A DNA stretch of 64,000 bases from Diplosphaera chodatii (lineage: Eukaryota; Chlorophyta; Trebouxiophyceae; Prasiolales; Stichococcaceae). Below the pieces are notes generated by a model. It was not told where the DNA came from, searched no databases, and worked only from the letters and a program-made list of their open reading frames with translations. The stretch is from positions 434,001-498,000 of the forward strand of contig JAALGY010000059.1 of NCBI GenBank assembly GCA_032358165.1, in the 5' to 3' direction. Below are positions 10,476 to 25,400 of the stretch, one piece after another (within the stretch, counting starts at the first letter, position 1; every line of letters starts with the position of its first letter). Position numbers and translations under genes: made by a program.

Positions 10476-13400
10476 ATGGGCGCGACGGTCACGCCGTCGG
10501 CAGCTGGCGCCGCTGCGGTCGGTCAGCAGCCGGATGCCGCGGCGCCTCGCAGCTCGCCGGATGCCTCGCAGCAGCAGGCACCTCCCAGCGGGCGGCGGCA
10601 GGGCAGCAAGCGAGCCGCCGCCGTGGCAGCGGCCGCGCAGATCAGCGCGCAGCAGCAGCCGCGGCCACCGTCGAGAGGCAGCGGCACCGCCGCAGGTGCC
10701 CAGGCCGGCGCCGCTCAGCTCCAACAGCAGCAGAGCAATGGCGGCGGTGAGAGACACCCCTCCTGTGCAGCAGACACAGCAGTCTCTCAATGCTCTGATG
10801 CTATGGCGGCAAGCCACCGAGATGGTCTGCTGGGCAGTTGCCTCCGTGTTGCGCATGCGTTGTTCCCAGGGGCTCCTAAAGCTGCAGCTTTCTGAAGCTG
10901 ACACCGCCCTTGAGCGACCATGCAGGCACGACCTCCCCGACAACGCCGCGGCGCATGCGGTCACTGCACGAGATCCCCTCGCTGCAGCCGCAGGCGCAGC
11001 CCGGCCGCCGACCGTCTGTGCTGCCAGATGATGAGGTCAGAGGTTGCATCATATTGAGCTCCACAAGCCCTTTGGTTGCACTGCAGAGGACGGTCATGCG
11101 GCAGCATCCGTCCCCCGCAGTCGTGTTGATTCTCTGATGGTTAGTGTTGTGCGGCAGGCAGCAGTGGCGACGCCAGCGTCTGAGGATCAGGCTGCATCGC
11201 TTCGCGGCATGACGCCGCGGTCGCCGCGGCACAGGCCACTGTCCGATGTTGCGGACCCTCAGCCAGCAGCTCAGCAGCAGCAGCAAGCGGCGCAGCAGCC
11301 ACAGCAGCAGCGGCAGCGGCAGAGCAATGGCCTGCAGTCAACGCCGCAGCAGCCGCTCAGCAGAAGCAGCAGCCCTGACGACGCAGCTGCAGGTGGGCGT
11401 GCACTGCTTCTGTGCACTGCCTCAGTGCATGTCACGCAGAAACAGGGTCTGCCTCCAAGTCTTTTGAGACACTGGGATGGCAGCTGACGCATGTGTCACA
11501 TGTTGCAGATGGTGCTCGTGGCTCCAGCGCGTCAGGCACCGGGGGATTGCCGGGGAGCAGCCGGGAGGCGTCGCCATCGGAGCCGCCGGAGGATCCGGAG
11601 GTGGCGGCGCAGCGGCGCCTGCAGGAGGACGTCGTGCTGATGCAGGCGACCAAGATCCGCGCGCAGCGGGCCACCAAGGTGTGTAAACATCTGCAACTGC
11701 TGTCACAGAAGTGGTGGAGAGGTTGACTTGGGAACCCCTAGGGCCAGACCCCCTCGATCCGATGATGTCTGATGTGCGGTGCATGGACAGATCACTCAGG
11801 GGTGCTCGATGAGCCGAACCGCCGTCGTCCCCCGTGCCATGCAGGTGCTGCCGCCTTTTCCGGAGCCCAAGCGCGGCAAGCTGCACTGGGACTACCTGCT
11901 GGAGGAGATGAAGTGGATGTCCGCCGAGTTCGCCAGGTGTGCCACCCCCTGCGACGCTCAGGCAGAAGTTGCCCAGCATCCGTATAGCAATCTGCTTCGG
12001 ATGCCATGCTGTACAAGAGCAACTGTGCCACAGCGTTGTTGCATGTCGCAGCAGCTTGGGTGTAGAGTGTTATGCAGCTGGCAGTTCTGCCACTGGGCAC
12101 AGATGGCGCGCCCTTCAGCCACAGGCCGGCACCTGACATGAAGCTGCGGTTGGGTTTCAGACGGGTGGGCGCCACACGTGCGGTCCGCTGCGCTGTGCAG
12201 GGAGCGCAAGTGGAAGCTGGGGCAGGCAAAGCGCTTTGGCCGCATGTGCGCCCGCAGCAACCTGGACCTGGAGTCCCGCGCCGCCGCCAAGGCCAAGCAG
12301 GAGGCGGCCGCCATCCGCCGCCGCTCCGCCTGGATCGCCAAGGAGGTGCGGGCCACCGCACACCCTGAAAGCCCTTCGTTCCTGAACAACGCTCCTGGCT
12401 CATCTCGCTTTTGAGAGGCAAGCAATGCTGATGGCAGGTCCTCTGTGTATGCTGCGCTGCTGATTGGCATGAGTCTTGGCGGGCAACAGGTGGCGCGCTT
12501 CTGGGACAAGGCCGGGCGGGTGCTGGCGTACAAGCGGCAGACGGCCGTCGAGGCCGCCAAGCGGGAGGCGCTGGACCGGCAGCTGGACTTCCTGGTAGGG
12601 GCCACAGAGATTCATCAAAGATACTATGTACCGATACTGGCAAGTGCACATGGCGTGACGGTCATTCAACCCTGCGCCAGGAACATCAGGTATGGAAGTG
12701 GGGTCTGACGTGTGCCGTGCTTTTGCCTCAGGTGGGCCAGACGCAGCGCTACTCCTCGCTGCTGGCGAAGAAGCTGGCCGCTGATGCTGAACGGGACAAG
12801 GCGACTGCCGCAGCCCAGGTGCTTCTGAGTGACCACTGATGTAGCTGCAACAGTTACCAGCAGGCGCGCAGCTCACCAAGGGGTCGTGCTGGCTGCGCAG
12901 GCACACTGTCTGGTGTGCTGCAGTGCCCACACCCTGCAGTTCCACCAGTTCTGTTTTGGTGGTGTGGCCTAATAACATTACCACTGTCATGTCAGCAGGG
13001 TAGGGTGCCCCTGCTGGAGGCGCCTTCAGCACCGTCCAGCCAGCCAGCCGCGAAGCACCCAGCAGATGCCGCCGCCGCCCCCGCCGCTGTCACCGCTGCA
13101 CCAGCCTCGACACAGCCTGCGGAGGCTGCCGACACAGCCGCCGCCGCAACGGCGCCAGCGCCCGCCGCAGATGCGGCGCCAGCAGGCGACACCGACACAG
13201 GCATCGCGGACACAGCAGTGAATCCGACGCCAGCTGGCGATGACGAGCCGGAGTGGGCGGCCGGCGCCTCTGACACCGAGGAGGACGATGAAGCCACCCT
13301 CGACGAGGAGGAAGCCGCCGCACGTGCTGCGGGCGAGGCGGCCGACGCCGGCACTGCGGAGGCGGCGGGCCTCGCGGACGACGCCGACCTGCCGCTGGAG

Positions 13401-16400
13401 GAGCTGCTGGCGCGGTACGGCATGGTGGTCCAGCAGCCGGGTGCGCCTGCACGGCCATATTGCTGGCCACGCGCTGCATCGATGCAGCACGCGACCTCCT
13501 GCTTGGCATCGCTCCCCACCCCCTGCACGACTGAGCCTTGCCAGGCATCTGATGCCCAGTGCTGATGCTGAGAAGAGTGGTCAAGGCAGCATCGTCAAGG
13601 TTATGACGTGCACGATGCATGGCACTGCAGATGCTCCAGCAGCACCAGCTCCAGGCAGCCCGGCAGCAGCCGGCAGTCCCGACGCGCCGCCGCCTGCCAA
13701 GCGCCGGCGGCTCGAGCCAGCAGCTGACAGCAGCAGCAGGCAGCTGGAGACGAAGCAGCAGCAGCCCCAGGCACCAGATCCCCCAGCGGGCGCTGCGTCC
13801 GCCGCAGGACCACCCAGCTCAGACCTAGCCTTGCCCCAGAGCGAACTTGGCGCGCTCTGGGACGAGGCAGACACAGGTGCTGGTCCCGCAAGTTGCCTGG
13901 AGCGTCCCCCTGCCACTTGCGTGCAAGTCTACGACAGCATACACTTCAAAGTTATGTGCAACTGCAGCAAAACCTTTGGTAGCACGCTGCAGATTGTAAC
14001 CATGCACTTGTGACCACTGCCAGCAGGAATATAATACACGTGGCTCTTGTGGCTTGCAGATGAGGTAGCGCCGGCTGCAGCGGCCGCGGATGCGGGCACT
14101 GCGGATGGTGACACAGAATGGTGACAACAGCCCTTGTGCTCCAGTATCATGCATGCATGATGTGGTGCCGAAAGCGTGCCGGAGTGTGAACTCAACGTCC
14201 TCCGCCAAACTATAACCCACTGCCCGTGGACACCGCATGTCCTGCAGGGCAGCAACTGGCGCAGAAGCTGACGAGGACGACGATGAGGCCACCCTGGATG
14301 AGGAGGCGGCGCTCGATGCTGCTGCTGGACGTGACGTCAAGGTGCGGTGCTGAACGATCCACCACATTTCGTGCACTGACCTGACCATGCACTGGCTCGT
14401 ATCAGCAACAGACAGCCCAGGCCAGCGCTCGTCACCACACCAACAAGCTCGGGACGGCTGGGCGCGCAGTAGCTATCGGTGACATGCGCACATGTCGGCC
14501 GCAGGCTGAGGATGCGGCGGAGGCTGCGGCGCTGGCGGCGGAGGCCGAGATGCCCCTGGAGCAGCTGCTGGCCTCCATGGGCTACGTACCAGGCGATGCC
14601 GGTGCGGCGGCGGGCGCGGATGCAGACCCGGGTGCCGGGGACCGCGGAGCTCCACAGCAGCCGGCAGGCGACGGCAGCGCTGCGAGCGGCGCATCGGCCC
14701 CGGAGCCGCGACGCAGCAGAGGCGCCGCGGCAGCCGGCATTGACGCCGCTGCCCCGCAGCAGGACCTAGGGCACCCGGCGGCGGCAGCAGCCGTGAAGGC
14801 TGAGCCGGCAGAGGCGCAGCCGCAGGGCTCAGACAGCAGCGGCGGCGCCGGCGACAGCCCCCGCGGCTGGGCGCAGCTCCTGGCCGAAGCCGACGACGTG
14901 AGCCAGCCGCCAGCCGCGACGCCGAACGGCAAGGGCCCGGCTGTGAAGGGCCCGGCGTCGCCGACGGCGCCTGCCTCCGAGAAGCGGGTCACCCGGCAGG
15001 CGGCGGCCGCTGCAGGGGCGGCGGCGCCGGACAGCCCCGCCGACAAAGACAGCAAGCAGGCGGCCGCGGCCTCGACTTCCCTCAAGGCTGAGGACGGCGC
15101 AGCTGCAGCGGAGGAGGACCAGCAGCACGGCAGCCTGGAGGATGCGGCCAGGGCGGCCATAGCCGCGCAGCCGACGGGGTTCACCCTGTCGACCACCAAC
15201 GTCCAGACCAAGGTGCCTTTCATGCATGAGACAAGCATGGCACAACGTGCGGCAGCTAAAACGTCATGTCAGCAGGGTTGCAGCCTAGCGTTGCTGCTGG
15301 ATATTGTTGATCGCCGTCCCGCTCCTGCCGCAGGTGCCGTTCCTGCTGAAGCATGGGCTGCGGGAGTACCAGCACATCGGGCTGGACTGGCTGGTGGGAC
15401 TCTACAGCCGCGGCCTGAATGGCATCCTGGCCGACGAGATGGGGCTGGGCAAGACCATCATGACGATCGCGCTCCTCGCATACCTGGCAGCTGAGAAGTG
15501 AGCCAACCCGCTGAGCCACTGGGTTTCTATGGCCTCAATCCTGTGACGATCACCCTGTTGATCCTGGTTGAAGCTCTCCTCCGCTGCTGGTGTATTGTTC
15601 ATATGTACAATACCTTCATCAGCTCCTTCCCAGATGCTGCACTGCTTCTCTGCAGGGGTGTTTGGGGACCTCACCTGGTGGTGGTACCCACGTCTGTCAT
15701 GCTGAACTGGGAGGTGTGTGCTCCGATGCACGCCACCACTTCGCCACATTCCATATCCCAGTGCTACCGATGTCCGATGAGTGCTGCATGGCTTTCGAGC
15801 TTCTGCAGCAGCACGTCGAAAGGGACACCAACGCCATTGCATCACAGAGCCCTTGCTGTCGAGTGCAGGTGGAGTTCAAGAAGTGGTGCCCAGCGTTCAA
15901 GCTGCTGACGTACTACGGCAGCGCCAAAGAGCGAAAGGCCAAGCGGCAGGGCTGGTCCAAGCCCAACGCCTTCCACATCGTCATCACCTCCTACACCCTC
16001 ATCTTGCAGGTCTGCCTTGTCGGTGTCCTTCTAGTCGTTGCATTGAAGCTCATGCTGATGTAAGTCGGCCAGTGTGGCACCATGACCACCACCCTGCCCA
16101 GTTCCTAGGATGTACCCTGACACGGTGACGGTGGAGACCTTGGCAATTTGGTGTGACATTGTGGGACAGGCATGGGTGATTGGCAACACGTCATTTAGCC
16201 GTGCAGGACGCCAAGATGTTCCGGCGCAAGAAGTGGAAGTACCTCATCCTGGACGAGGCGCACATGATCAAGAACTGGCGGTCGCAGCGGTGGCAGACGC
16301 TGCTCAACTTCAACTCCAAGCGCCGCCTGCTGATCACAGGTGGGACGGGTTCGCGCGCCTTGTCAGAACTGCCCCGGATAACTACGTGTTGCACTCAGAC

Positions 16401-19400
16401 TCAAATCTGCTGACCCAGTACATGTGCTGTGCAGGCGCAGCTGTGCAGGCTGGGGTTCTATTCTGCTGACAGCTGATGACATCGCACTCCCGTCGTGCAG
16501 GCACGCCACTGCAGAACGACCTCATGGAGCTGTGGAGCCTGATGCACTTCCTGATGCCGGCGCTCTTTGCCAGCCACGCCGACTTCAAGGACTGGTTCTC
16601 CAACCCGCTGAATGGCATGGTGGAGGGCGAGCAGGCCGTCAACAAGGTGCAGGCTGCCTTGACAGCGGGCTTGACCATGCCGCATGGCGCCGTGCACAAT
16701 GACCTGATTGGGATGAATCCCCTTCAAATGAGGCTGCCAGCGCCTGTGCCGTGTGCATTGCGTGACGCCGACGCTGCCAACCGCAGGCGCTGGTAGACCG
16801 GCTGCACAACGTGCTGCGGCCCTTCCTGCTGCGGCGGCTCAAGCGCGACGTCGAGAAGAGCCTGCCGCCCAAGTTCGAGCATGTGGTGCGTGAGACATGC
16901 TCACTGTCACCGCACCAGCTCACCCTCTCGGTCCCGCTGATGGCGGCCAACTCTCCTTAATTGATGAGTCCGAACCATCAGGATGCGCCTCTACTCATGC
17001 GCAGGTGCGGTGCCGGCTGAGCCGGCGGCAGCGGCGGCTGTACGACGAGTACATGACGTCGGCCGAGACGCGGTCCACCCTTGCCGGTGGCAACTTCATG
17101 GGCATCATCTCCTGCCTCATGCAGCTGCGCAAGGCGCGTGTCTGTGCAGCTATCCGGTCTGGGCACTGAACTTGGGTGCTCAGTGCTCGACCCTGCAGCA
17201 GTCAGGCAGCTTGGCTCCTACGCCTGCAAAGGCGGAGGCGCACATGCTTGATGACGAACGGCCGTGCTACTGATCGTGAACATGCTGACACAGCACAATC
17301 TGATGAACCCTGAACCCGGTAAGGCTCAGGAGGCACCCTTGCTGCATACTATACTAACCACAAACTTCCCTCTGCCTGACTGCTGCCATGTGGACCTCTG
17401 CCTGCAGGTGTGCAACCACCCGGACCTGTTCGAGGGGCGCCCCATCGTGTCGTCCTTCGACATGTGGGGCCTGTCCCTAGCTGTGCCCAGCGCCGCCACC
17501 CGGGTGAGTCGTAGCATCACGCAAACACATATCCACTTGTCACGAGAATTCGGGCTCTGTGTGCGCACTGTATGCTGATCATCTGCTTGCCATGGCGCAA
17601 ACTTGCCAGATGTTGCTTGAAGCAACCTTGCCTGACGATGCCGTCCTGGGTTGGAACACATGCCGTCGTGCTGCGCAGGTGTGGGAGCAGCCGCCGTTGC
17701 AGCTGCGGGACCTCTCTGCGCTGGGCCTGAAGCTGCCTGACCGTGAGGTCTTCGCTGCGCATGAAGCGCAGGCGGTGCAGGTGCGGATGGCATTGCACAC
17801 GCCCATCATATGTGTACGTATCTGCTGTGTCGCAGTGACGGTGGCCGCTTGTCAGCAACAACACCTGCCGACACTGCAACCTCATGCTGCAATGCTTCGT
17901 CGAAACCGCCAGCGGTACCATGCCGATGCAATGATGTGCAGGAGCTGGCAGCGCCGCGGCGTCTGATTGAGGAGCTGCCCGATGTGCCGCCGCCAGACGC
18001 CTCGCCCTCACTGCCGGTGAATGCCGCTGCTTTTCGCCGTCAGCTGGCTTAGTATCCTGTGTTGCTCAGCCGCATACCCGTCCAGCTGACGGCCGTCACA
18101 GCTAGGCATGATCAAACACTGCGCGGCAATGCCCACAGCTACTTGGGGACCAGTGGCCTCAGTAACAGGAGTCCAATGCTTGCAGGAGTCGCTTGGCTTC
18201 CAGCCCAGCCCGGCCGCGCTCGGCATCGTGGCGGCGGCGTGTGCGGCGCGGGCTGCCGCCGCCGCCGCCTGGCGTGCTGAGCGGCGCTGCGCGCTGGCGA
18301 CGCTCTCGGACCTGCGCACCGCTGCCGTGGCGCCGCTGTTCGGCAGGGACGTGGCCCGGGCGGTCAGCGTGGAGCAGCCGGTCCGGGAGGTGAACGCTGA
18401 GTGCGGTTGTCACCTGCATGTGCAGCCAGGCCCAGCGCTCGTGTTGTGGGAACTGCGGCAGCTGGGCGTGGCGTTGTAGCAGCGAGCTGGCGGAGGGCGG
18501 CAGCGGATCATGCGGCGCGCGCACCCGTGCTGCAACAGGCCCTGATGACATGACTGGCAGCCGCACATGCAGGCGCACGTCATCGCCGCCAGGCCGGGCC
18601 GCCACCTGGATGTGCCCGACGCGCTGCTGGACATGGTGAAGACGTATGCGCGGCGGGCCGCAGAGGCAGATGACCCGCTGAAGGCCTTCATGTGTGTCAT
18701 CCCCAAGGTGAGAGCCGCTTCTAGATTGTCGCAAGTGCATCAAACCAGCAGTAACTCAGCAATGCCATGGGGCGATCAACCTGTTGCCTCCTCTGCTGCA
18801 AACATCAGGCTGCCTGCTGATGGGGTCAGCATGTGCTGCAACCGCAGGTCCGGGCGCGGGCGCCAGCCCTGGAGTGCAGCCGTCCCGACGCGTCGGCCGT
18901 GACGGCGGCTGCGGCGGCGGCAGCAACAGCAGAGCGTGCGTGGATGCAGGGAGCGGCGCCGCTGCGCACGGCGCTCGTCCGGCAGCAGCTGTTCTTCCCG
19001 GACCGCCGCCTCATGCAGTACGACTGCGGCAAGCTGCAGGCAAGCGGACCCTACACCCTACACCCCCCAAGAGCTACGCGTTGCTGCACGTGCTGGAGCA
19101 TGTTGTGCAGCAGACAGATTTCATGAGGGGCCTTCCATGCCACCCCGCATCGTCCGGCAGCCTGCAGCATGGGTATACAGCAGGGCTGCCGCCTGCACGG
19201 CGGCCCCGCCCCAGCAGCAGGTTCATGAAGTCGCCGCTGTGGCGAAGGCTGTCACAACGCTCAGCATCATGCACAGTCATCATGAACAAGGAGCATGATC
19301 GGGTAGGTTGCGGCGCAGTGATCACGGCTGACTTCTGTCTCCGCGGCGCAGGAGCTGGACGCGCTGCTGCGGCGGCTGAAGGGCAACGGCAGCCGCGCCC

Positions 19401-22400
19401 TCATCTTCACGCAGATGACGCGCATGCTGGACGTGCTGGAGGCGTTCCTGAACCTGCACGGCCACAGCTACTGCCGCCTGGACGGCGCCACCAAGCCCGA
19501 GCAGCGGCAGGTGCGCCCCGCGGCCCCGCGTGATGCTGACTGCCTCAAATGTCAAAAGCAGTGCATTTCGTGACACTGCAGCGCTGCAGCTGGGTTGCGT
19601 CTGGGCCTGCTGTGGGTCAACTCTCCTGTGCTGTGTCGTGCTGCTGCTGGTGCAGCCCGCTGCTGCTCATGTTTACCCGACAAGCTGCGGCCGTCAGCTC
19701 CTGTGTCAAGCATCCCAGCATCCCATGGTCTGATCCAAGCACTTGGTGGCCGCTGCCCCGCAGGTGCTGATGCAGCGCTTCAACACGGACCCCAAGCTGT
19801 TCGTCTTCATCCTGTCCACGCGCAGCGGCGGCGTGGGCATGAACCTGACCGGCGCCGACTCCGTCATCTTCTACGACTCCGACTGGAACCCCGCCATGGA
19901 CGCACAGGCATGGAGACAGCTGCTGCTGAGCATCCCCTAGATTACCCTGATGACGCTGCGGCATGCTTGCGATGCCTGTCAAGGCACGGTGCGACATGTT
20001 GCCGATGATCAGGAGGGTCCGATGAGCAGGTTGCTTGATGAGCGTGGGTTCTGTAAGGGTGATGCATAGCTGTTTCAAGCTCCCTGTGTATCGCCGATGC
20101 AGGCTCAGGACCGGTGCCACCGCATCGGGCAAACGCGGCCGGTGCACATCTACCGCCTCGTGTCAGAGGCCACCATCGAGGAAAACATCCTGGCCAAGTC
20201 GGATCAGAAGCGGCAGGTGCGTTCCGTAGACACGGCGGCCTTTCCTGATACCTGCCCACCGAAGCCGCCTGCTGGCCGCTGCAGTGCGAGTCGTCTCCAA
20301 CAGCTGCACCTTATCAGGCCCGTACTGACGATGCTCAAGTCCACAAGTGCTGACCTGACGCTCGCGTTGATACTGCGGCAGCTGGACCATCTGGCGATCC
20401 AGTCGGGGGGCTTCAACACCGAGTTCCTGTCCAAGATCAGTCCCCGCGACCTGCTTGCAGGCGCTGCTGGAGGTACACCCTGCTGTCTGCTTGAGACCCA
20501 GTCTCGGATGAAGCTGTTCTCACGGGGGTTTGGAAGCAACAGCAACCAAGACTGGGGCAACTCCGGATGTCCACTTGCATGAGCACGGCCATGCACCATG
20601 TCAAGAATGGCTATCCACCGGGTGCCGTGCAGATGCGGCTGCCCCCGCGAGCGCGGACGTGTCTGAGGGCGACCTGGACGCGGCGATGCGCGGCGCTGAG
20701 GACGACGACGACGCGGCGGCGGCGGACGCGCAGGCGGCCGAGGCGGCGGCAGAGGCCGCCGAGTTCAATGCGGAGGTGCGCCCCAGGCGTGCCGCTGTGG
20801 GCTGCGCCGCGAAGCCCGCCCCTGCTAGCACGTGTGGCCTCGTTGACCTCCTGCCAGCCCGATGACGCAGCTTGTGACACGGAGCAGGCTGCGCCCGGCG
20901 AGAAGGTGGAGGAGGATGCTGAGGAGGCGGACGACGATGCTGAGGCAGCCAGCGGCCGCGCCACGCCAGCCAACGAGTGAGCCTGCACTCGCATTTGATT
21001 GACAAATGCGTCCGTGCTGATGTGGACGCCTGGTGTCATGTTGCCGACCAACAGAGGCCGACTGCCATCGTTCATCGGACCAGAAACCAATCCTCGGTGC
21101 ACAGCCTGCTTGGCTGCCGACTGCACTGCAAGCGAACACAGGCCAAACCGCAGGCCGTCACGAGCGGCGTCTGTGGCGCCCGGCGAGGGCCTGGCGCTTG
21201 CCGAAGCCGCCGAGGAGGACGGCCTCATGGCGGACGTGGTGGCGATGACGGGGGGCGCGGTGGGGCAGGACGCCATCGCGCGCCTCGAGGTGCGCCCTGT
21301 GGGGAAGGTTCACGTGAGCGGAAGCGCACCGGGGTACCAGCCAGGCTGTTGATGTTGTGGAGTGTGAGTGCGGCGTGGCTGCATGAATGACTCTTGAAGA
21401 TTTCTTCAAAAGTCCAGGGGCCATTGCAAGCCAAGCCGCAAGGCAACCATCGGCATAGGGAAGCCAAAGATGTTCTCCTCCAAACCATGTGCATTGTCAC
21501 CTTGCAGGACACGCTGCGGCCGGTCGACAAGTACGCGGTGCGCTTCCTGGAGGAGTCTGGCCCGCCGTTCGACGTCGCCGCCGCGGCCGCCGCGGCTGCG
21601 GCCGACGGCGACGGCCGCGCCGACTGGGACGTGGAGCAGATCCAGGCCATCCAGGAGCAGGCGCGGCTTGCACTGCACCACAGGGGCTTGCCAGCGCTGT
21701 GCCCAGCCTGCGCATGCACGTCGGCTGCCGCTGGCAATCATGCATGCCAGCATGCAGGCACGGGGCGGCCCAGGTCAATCAGGCTGAGGGCAATCATGCT
21801 TGATAGGCAGTCAAGCAGCGGCGCAGTGACTCGGCGCCCTGCGGCTGTGCAGGAGGACGAGGCGGTGGACGAGGACGACGAGCTGCAGATCGCAGAGTGG
21901 GACCAGGCGGCCGCCGACGCGGCGTACCGCGAGCAGGTGGGCGCCGGCAGACACGCGCCACGGCTGCAGCCCGTGCCGCTGCTCAGCCTCGGTGCTGCCC
22001 CTGCACTACGCGCGCGCCAGCCAGGACTTGCACAGCCTTGTCGCTGAGCCGTGGCCGGCAGGCCGGGCGCGCACACTGCAGCGCCGGCGCCTGCGGAAGC
22101 ACGCCGGCGCATGCTGTTGCAGGGGCTTTGTGATGGTGTTGCGTCCATCGATCAAGGTCGACCTTTGTGCCATTGCTGGAAGTTGCTTGAACCTCGAAGC
22201 CTCAACCCTGCCGAAGCCAGGTGGAGCGCGCCAGGGCGGGAAACGAGGTGACGGAGGCAGGGTGAAAGCCGCCTGTCACAGAGCTACATCCTGCTGTCAG
22301 CCGAGTGCGACCAAAGCCCTGGTGCAACTCCCTCCCAGGTGGAGCGCGCCAAGGCTGAGGAGGAGGCGGCGGAGGCGGAGTGGGCGGCGGCGGTGGCGGC

Positions 22401-25400
22401 CCAGGAGGCGTGGGAGGCGGCCGAGGCGGAGCGCCGGGCCGCCGTCGCCGCCGCTCGCGCCGCCGCTGGCCTGCCGCCCGAGGAGCCGCCCCAGGCATGT
22501 ATACATCTGAGGCTTTGCTGATCTGTCTGGTCGTCCGCACCCGTCCCTGGCGGCACAGCCTGCGTCGAGGCGCTGCTCTGCTGCTGTTGCTGAGCAGTGC
22601 TGCTGGTGCGTTCCTCTGGGCCGGTCCTGTCAGCCGCTGTGCTGTGCTGTGGCACAGCGCATGCGCAGGAAGGCCTGTCACCTGGAGTGGCAGTCGGCGC
22701 CTCCCTGCTGCAGGGTGTGGACGGCATGCGCACGGGGCCCCCGAGGCGGCGCCCCAAGCAGAAGCTGTCGGAGGCCGCGCGGCGCCGCCAGTCCGCGCCC
22801 GCCCAGGTGCGCGTGCATACAGCTTCAGGCGCTTGGCTGCTCGAACAGCTGCTGGTTCCTCGGCAAGCTGGGTCGGTGCGGCGGCCGCTGCCGTCAGCAG
22901 CACCAGCGGCTCGGCGTGCGGATGTCACGCCCTCCACGAGCATCACCAGCGCAGTTGTGGTGGCTGCGGATACAGTTCTGCAGCACCGCAACCAGCCTTG
23001 TCGCGCCCTCAGGGTGCCAGCCTGAACTGCGCTCCGTGGTCCCGCCGCTGCACGCTAAAGTGCGGCCCGCCCCCCCTGTGCAGCCGGCGTTCTCGTCCAG
23101 CGGGCGGCCCCTCAGCGCCAAGCGCCACTGGGACGACTTCGCGCTGGACTCCGACGGGGAGGAAGAGTACGACTGGGTGGACGAGGGTGCGCCGCTGCCC
23201 CGCACCTTGCGCCAGCGGCGCCAACAGCACCTGCTGCCTGCCGGCATGTGTGGCTCACATGGGGCTGCTAAACAACGTGTTGATCGGCGTGCGGGCCTGA
23301 CTCGGCGGCTGCCCTGCAGGCGGCGCGCCCTTCCAGCCGTACGCAAAGCGCCGCCGCAGCGGTGTGGTGTCCTTCCGCACGCCCGGCGGCGAGAACGGTG
23401 CGCCGCCCCCGCCCCTGCGTGCAGCAGCTGTGCCGCCCCACCGTCCGACGTGGCCCCGCCATGTACCTCCTTGACGCTCCTCGACCAAGGCTGGCGGGTC
23501 GCGCACGGCGGCCTGCACTGCACAGCCTCTTGGATCCCCTGGCACGGCCTCGACAAAACGTCAGGACCTGCACATCACTGCTGGCGCAGGCGTTGGGGGC
23601 GCGCATGTGCCGGGGCAGCGGCGGCAGGCGGGCGGCCGTGGGGCGGTCGACCGGGCGCCGCCCCTGCCGGCCCCGTGGGAGGTGCGCTGGCCGTGTTGAT
23701 TCACTGTCGACTGCAGTGGGGCGCGCCCCTGCTTGTAGAGCTTGTCGCACATCAGGTGGCATCGGGCACTGACCCCAAAGGTGCGCACGTCACTCCTGGT
23801 GACACCCTGCGCAGCTGGCAGCGCGCCGCCAGTGACACAGGGACTGCCAACACGATCCTGAACCTCCCGGACAAAGTTGTCGGGCGTCCTGGTCGCAGGC
23901 GGCGGAGGATGCGGTGCTGTCGGCCGTCGCGCGGGACGCCGCCGCCGAGGGCCGCCCCGCGGCGGCCGCCTGGCAGACGGCCGCGGACGCGCTGGCGGCG
24001 GGCGCGGCCGCCAATAGCATCGCCGCAGCAAAGGAGGCATTCAAAGCCGTGCAGGTGGGGCTACCTGTCAACCCTTTCGTCATGTGCGCGGCTGCGGAGT
24101 GGCACATGTGGGCTCATGCCGTGATGCGGCCCAGGAATCAGTCTGCCGCGCAACGCAGAGTCGGCTTGCCGTCAACGCTGTGCCGCGTCTGCGCAGGGGC
24201 AGCGGCGGACGCAGGAGGCGTGCCAGGCGCGCTTCGGGCAGCTGCTGCGCGCCTTCCTGGACGCCATAGCGGTGCCGCCGCCAGTGCCGGCAGCACCGCC
24301 AGGGGCACAGCAGGCGGCGCCAGCCACAGCTGCATTACCATCAGCAGCAGCACCAGAGGCTGCGGCGCCAACCGCAGCTGCTCCAGCGGGTCTTGCAGTC
24401 AGTCCAGCAGCAGCAGCAGCCGCCGGCGCCGCTGTGTCCGCCGCATCAGCTCCTCCAGTCGGGGGGGCAGCGCCGCCGGCAGAGGCGGCGCGGCCCGCCC
24501 TGAGCAGCCCGCCGCCGCTGCCACCGCAACTGCTGCCGCCAGGCGGTGCGCCGCCGCCGCAGCAGCAGCAGTCAGCCACGGAGCACGTCGGTGGTGCGCC
24601 GGTGGCAGCTTCGAGCCCAGTTTCGGAGGTGGCGCCGCCAGCGCCACCGCAGACAAAGGCAGCCCCTGCCGCCGCAGCGGCGGCGGCGTCGGCGGCGAGC
24701 TTGCCGGCGGCCGCGGAGGCCCCGCCCCCGGCGCCAGCCACCCCGCCACCCACAGGTGCGTGCAAAACTGCAGCTGCTCCACTTGTTGTGTGGGTGGGCA
24801 CCGCCAGGAGTCCTGATTGCAGGGCGTGGCATGTCGAACACCATCGCAGGCTGGTCCCTTGCTGCTGGGATGGCAGCCGCGCTGGGACCAGTGTCGGTGT
24901 TGCTTTCCGACGCATGGCCGGCAGACACCCAACCCCCCAACACCCAAACGCAGGCGCAGCGGCAGGGGCGCTCCGCCACCGCATCGGCGCCCTGCTGCGC
25001 GGCGGCGGCCACGGCGGCGGCGGCGGCAGCGGCGGCATGGACCCCGCGGTGGCGGCGGCGGTGGACGCGGCCCTGGCGGCGCCGCCGGACCCCTCCGAGT
25101 ACGGCACCCCCGACCGCTCCCACGGGGCGCGCGCCAAGGCGGTGCGCCGTCAATCGCTTTCCGCCTGCCATCTCGCTGCTGCTGACCGTGTTGCGACGCA
25201 TCTGCCTGATGCTATTGAACCTGATCTCGTTTGCCACATGACGCATACATGTCCAGCTGCCTGCATGGCGCCCAAGAGGGCGATCGGCCCGCGGCATGCC
25301 TGTGAGCCTCTGGCGAGCCAGCTCGGCAGCGTGTGGCCAAACACCCTGACTCGTCGCTGGTCCTGCATCAGGCCTGGCGCTTGGCCGCACAGCAGCAGAG

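Noticed and set aside
14582..15238. Minus-strand open frame of 218 codons inside the SWR1-like gene
   Set aside because: It lies opposite Ala-rich coding exons with the correct frame on the plus strand and shows only low-complexity Ala/Ser sequence.
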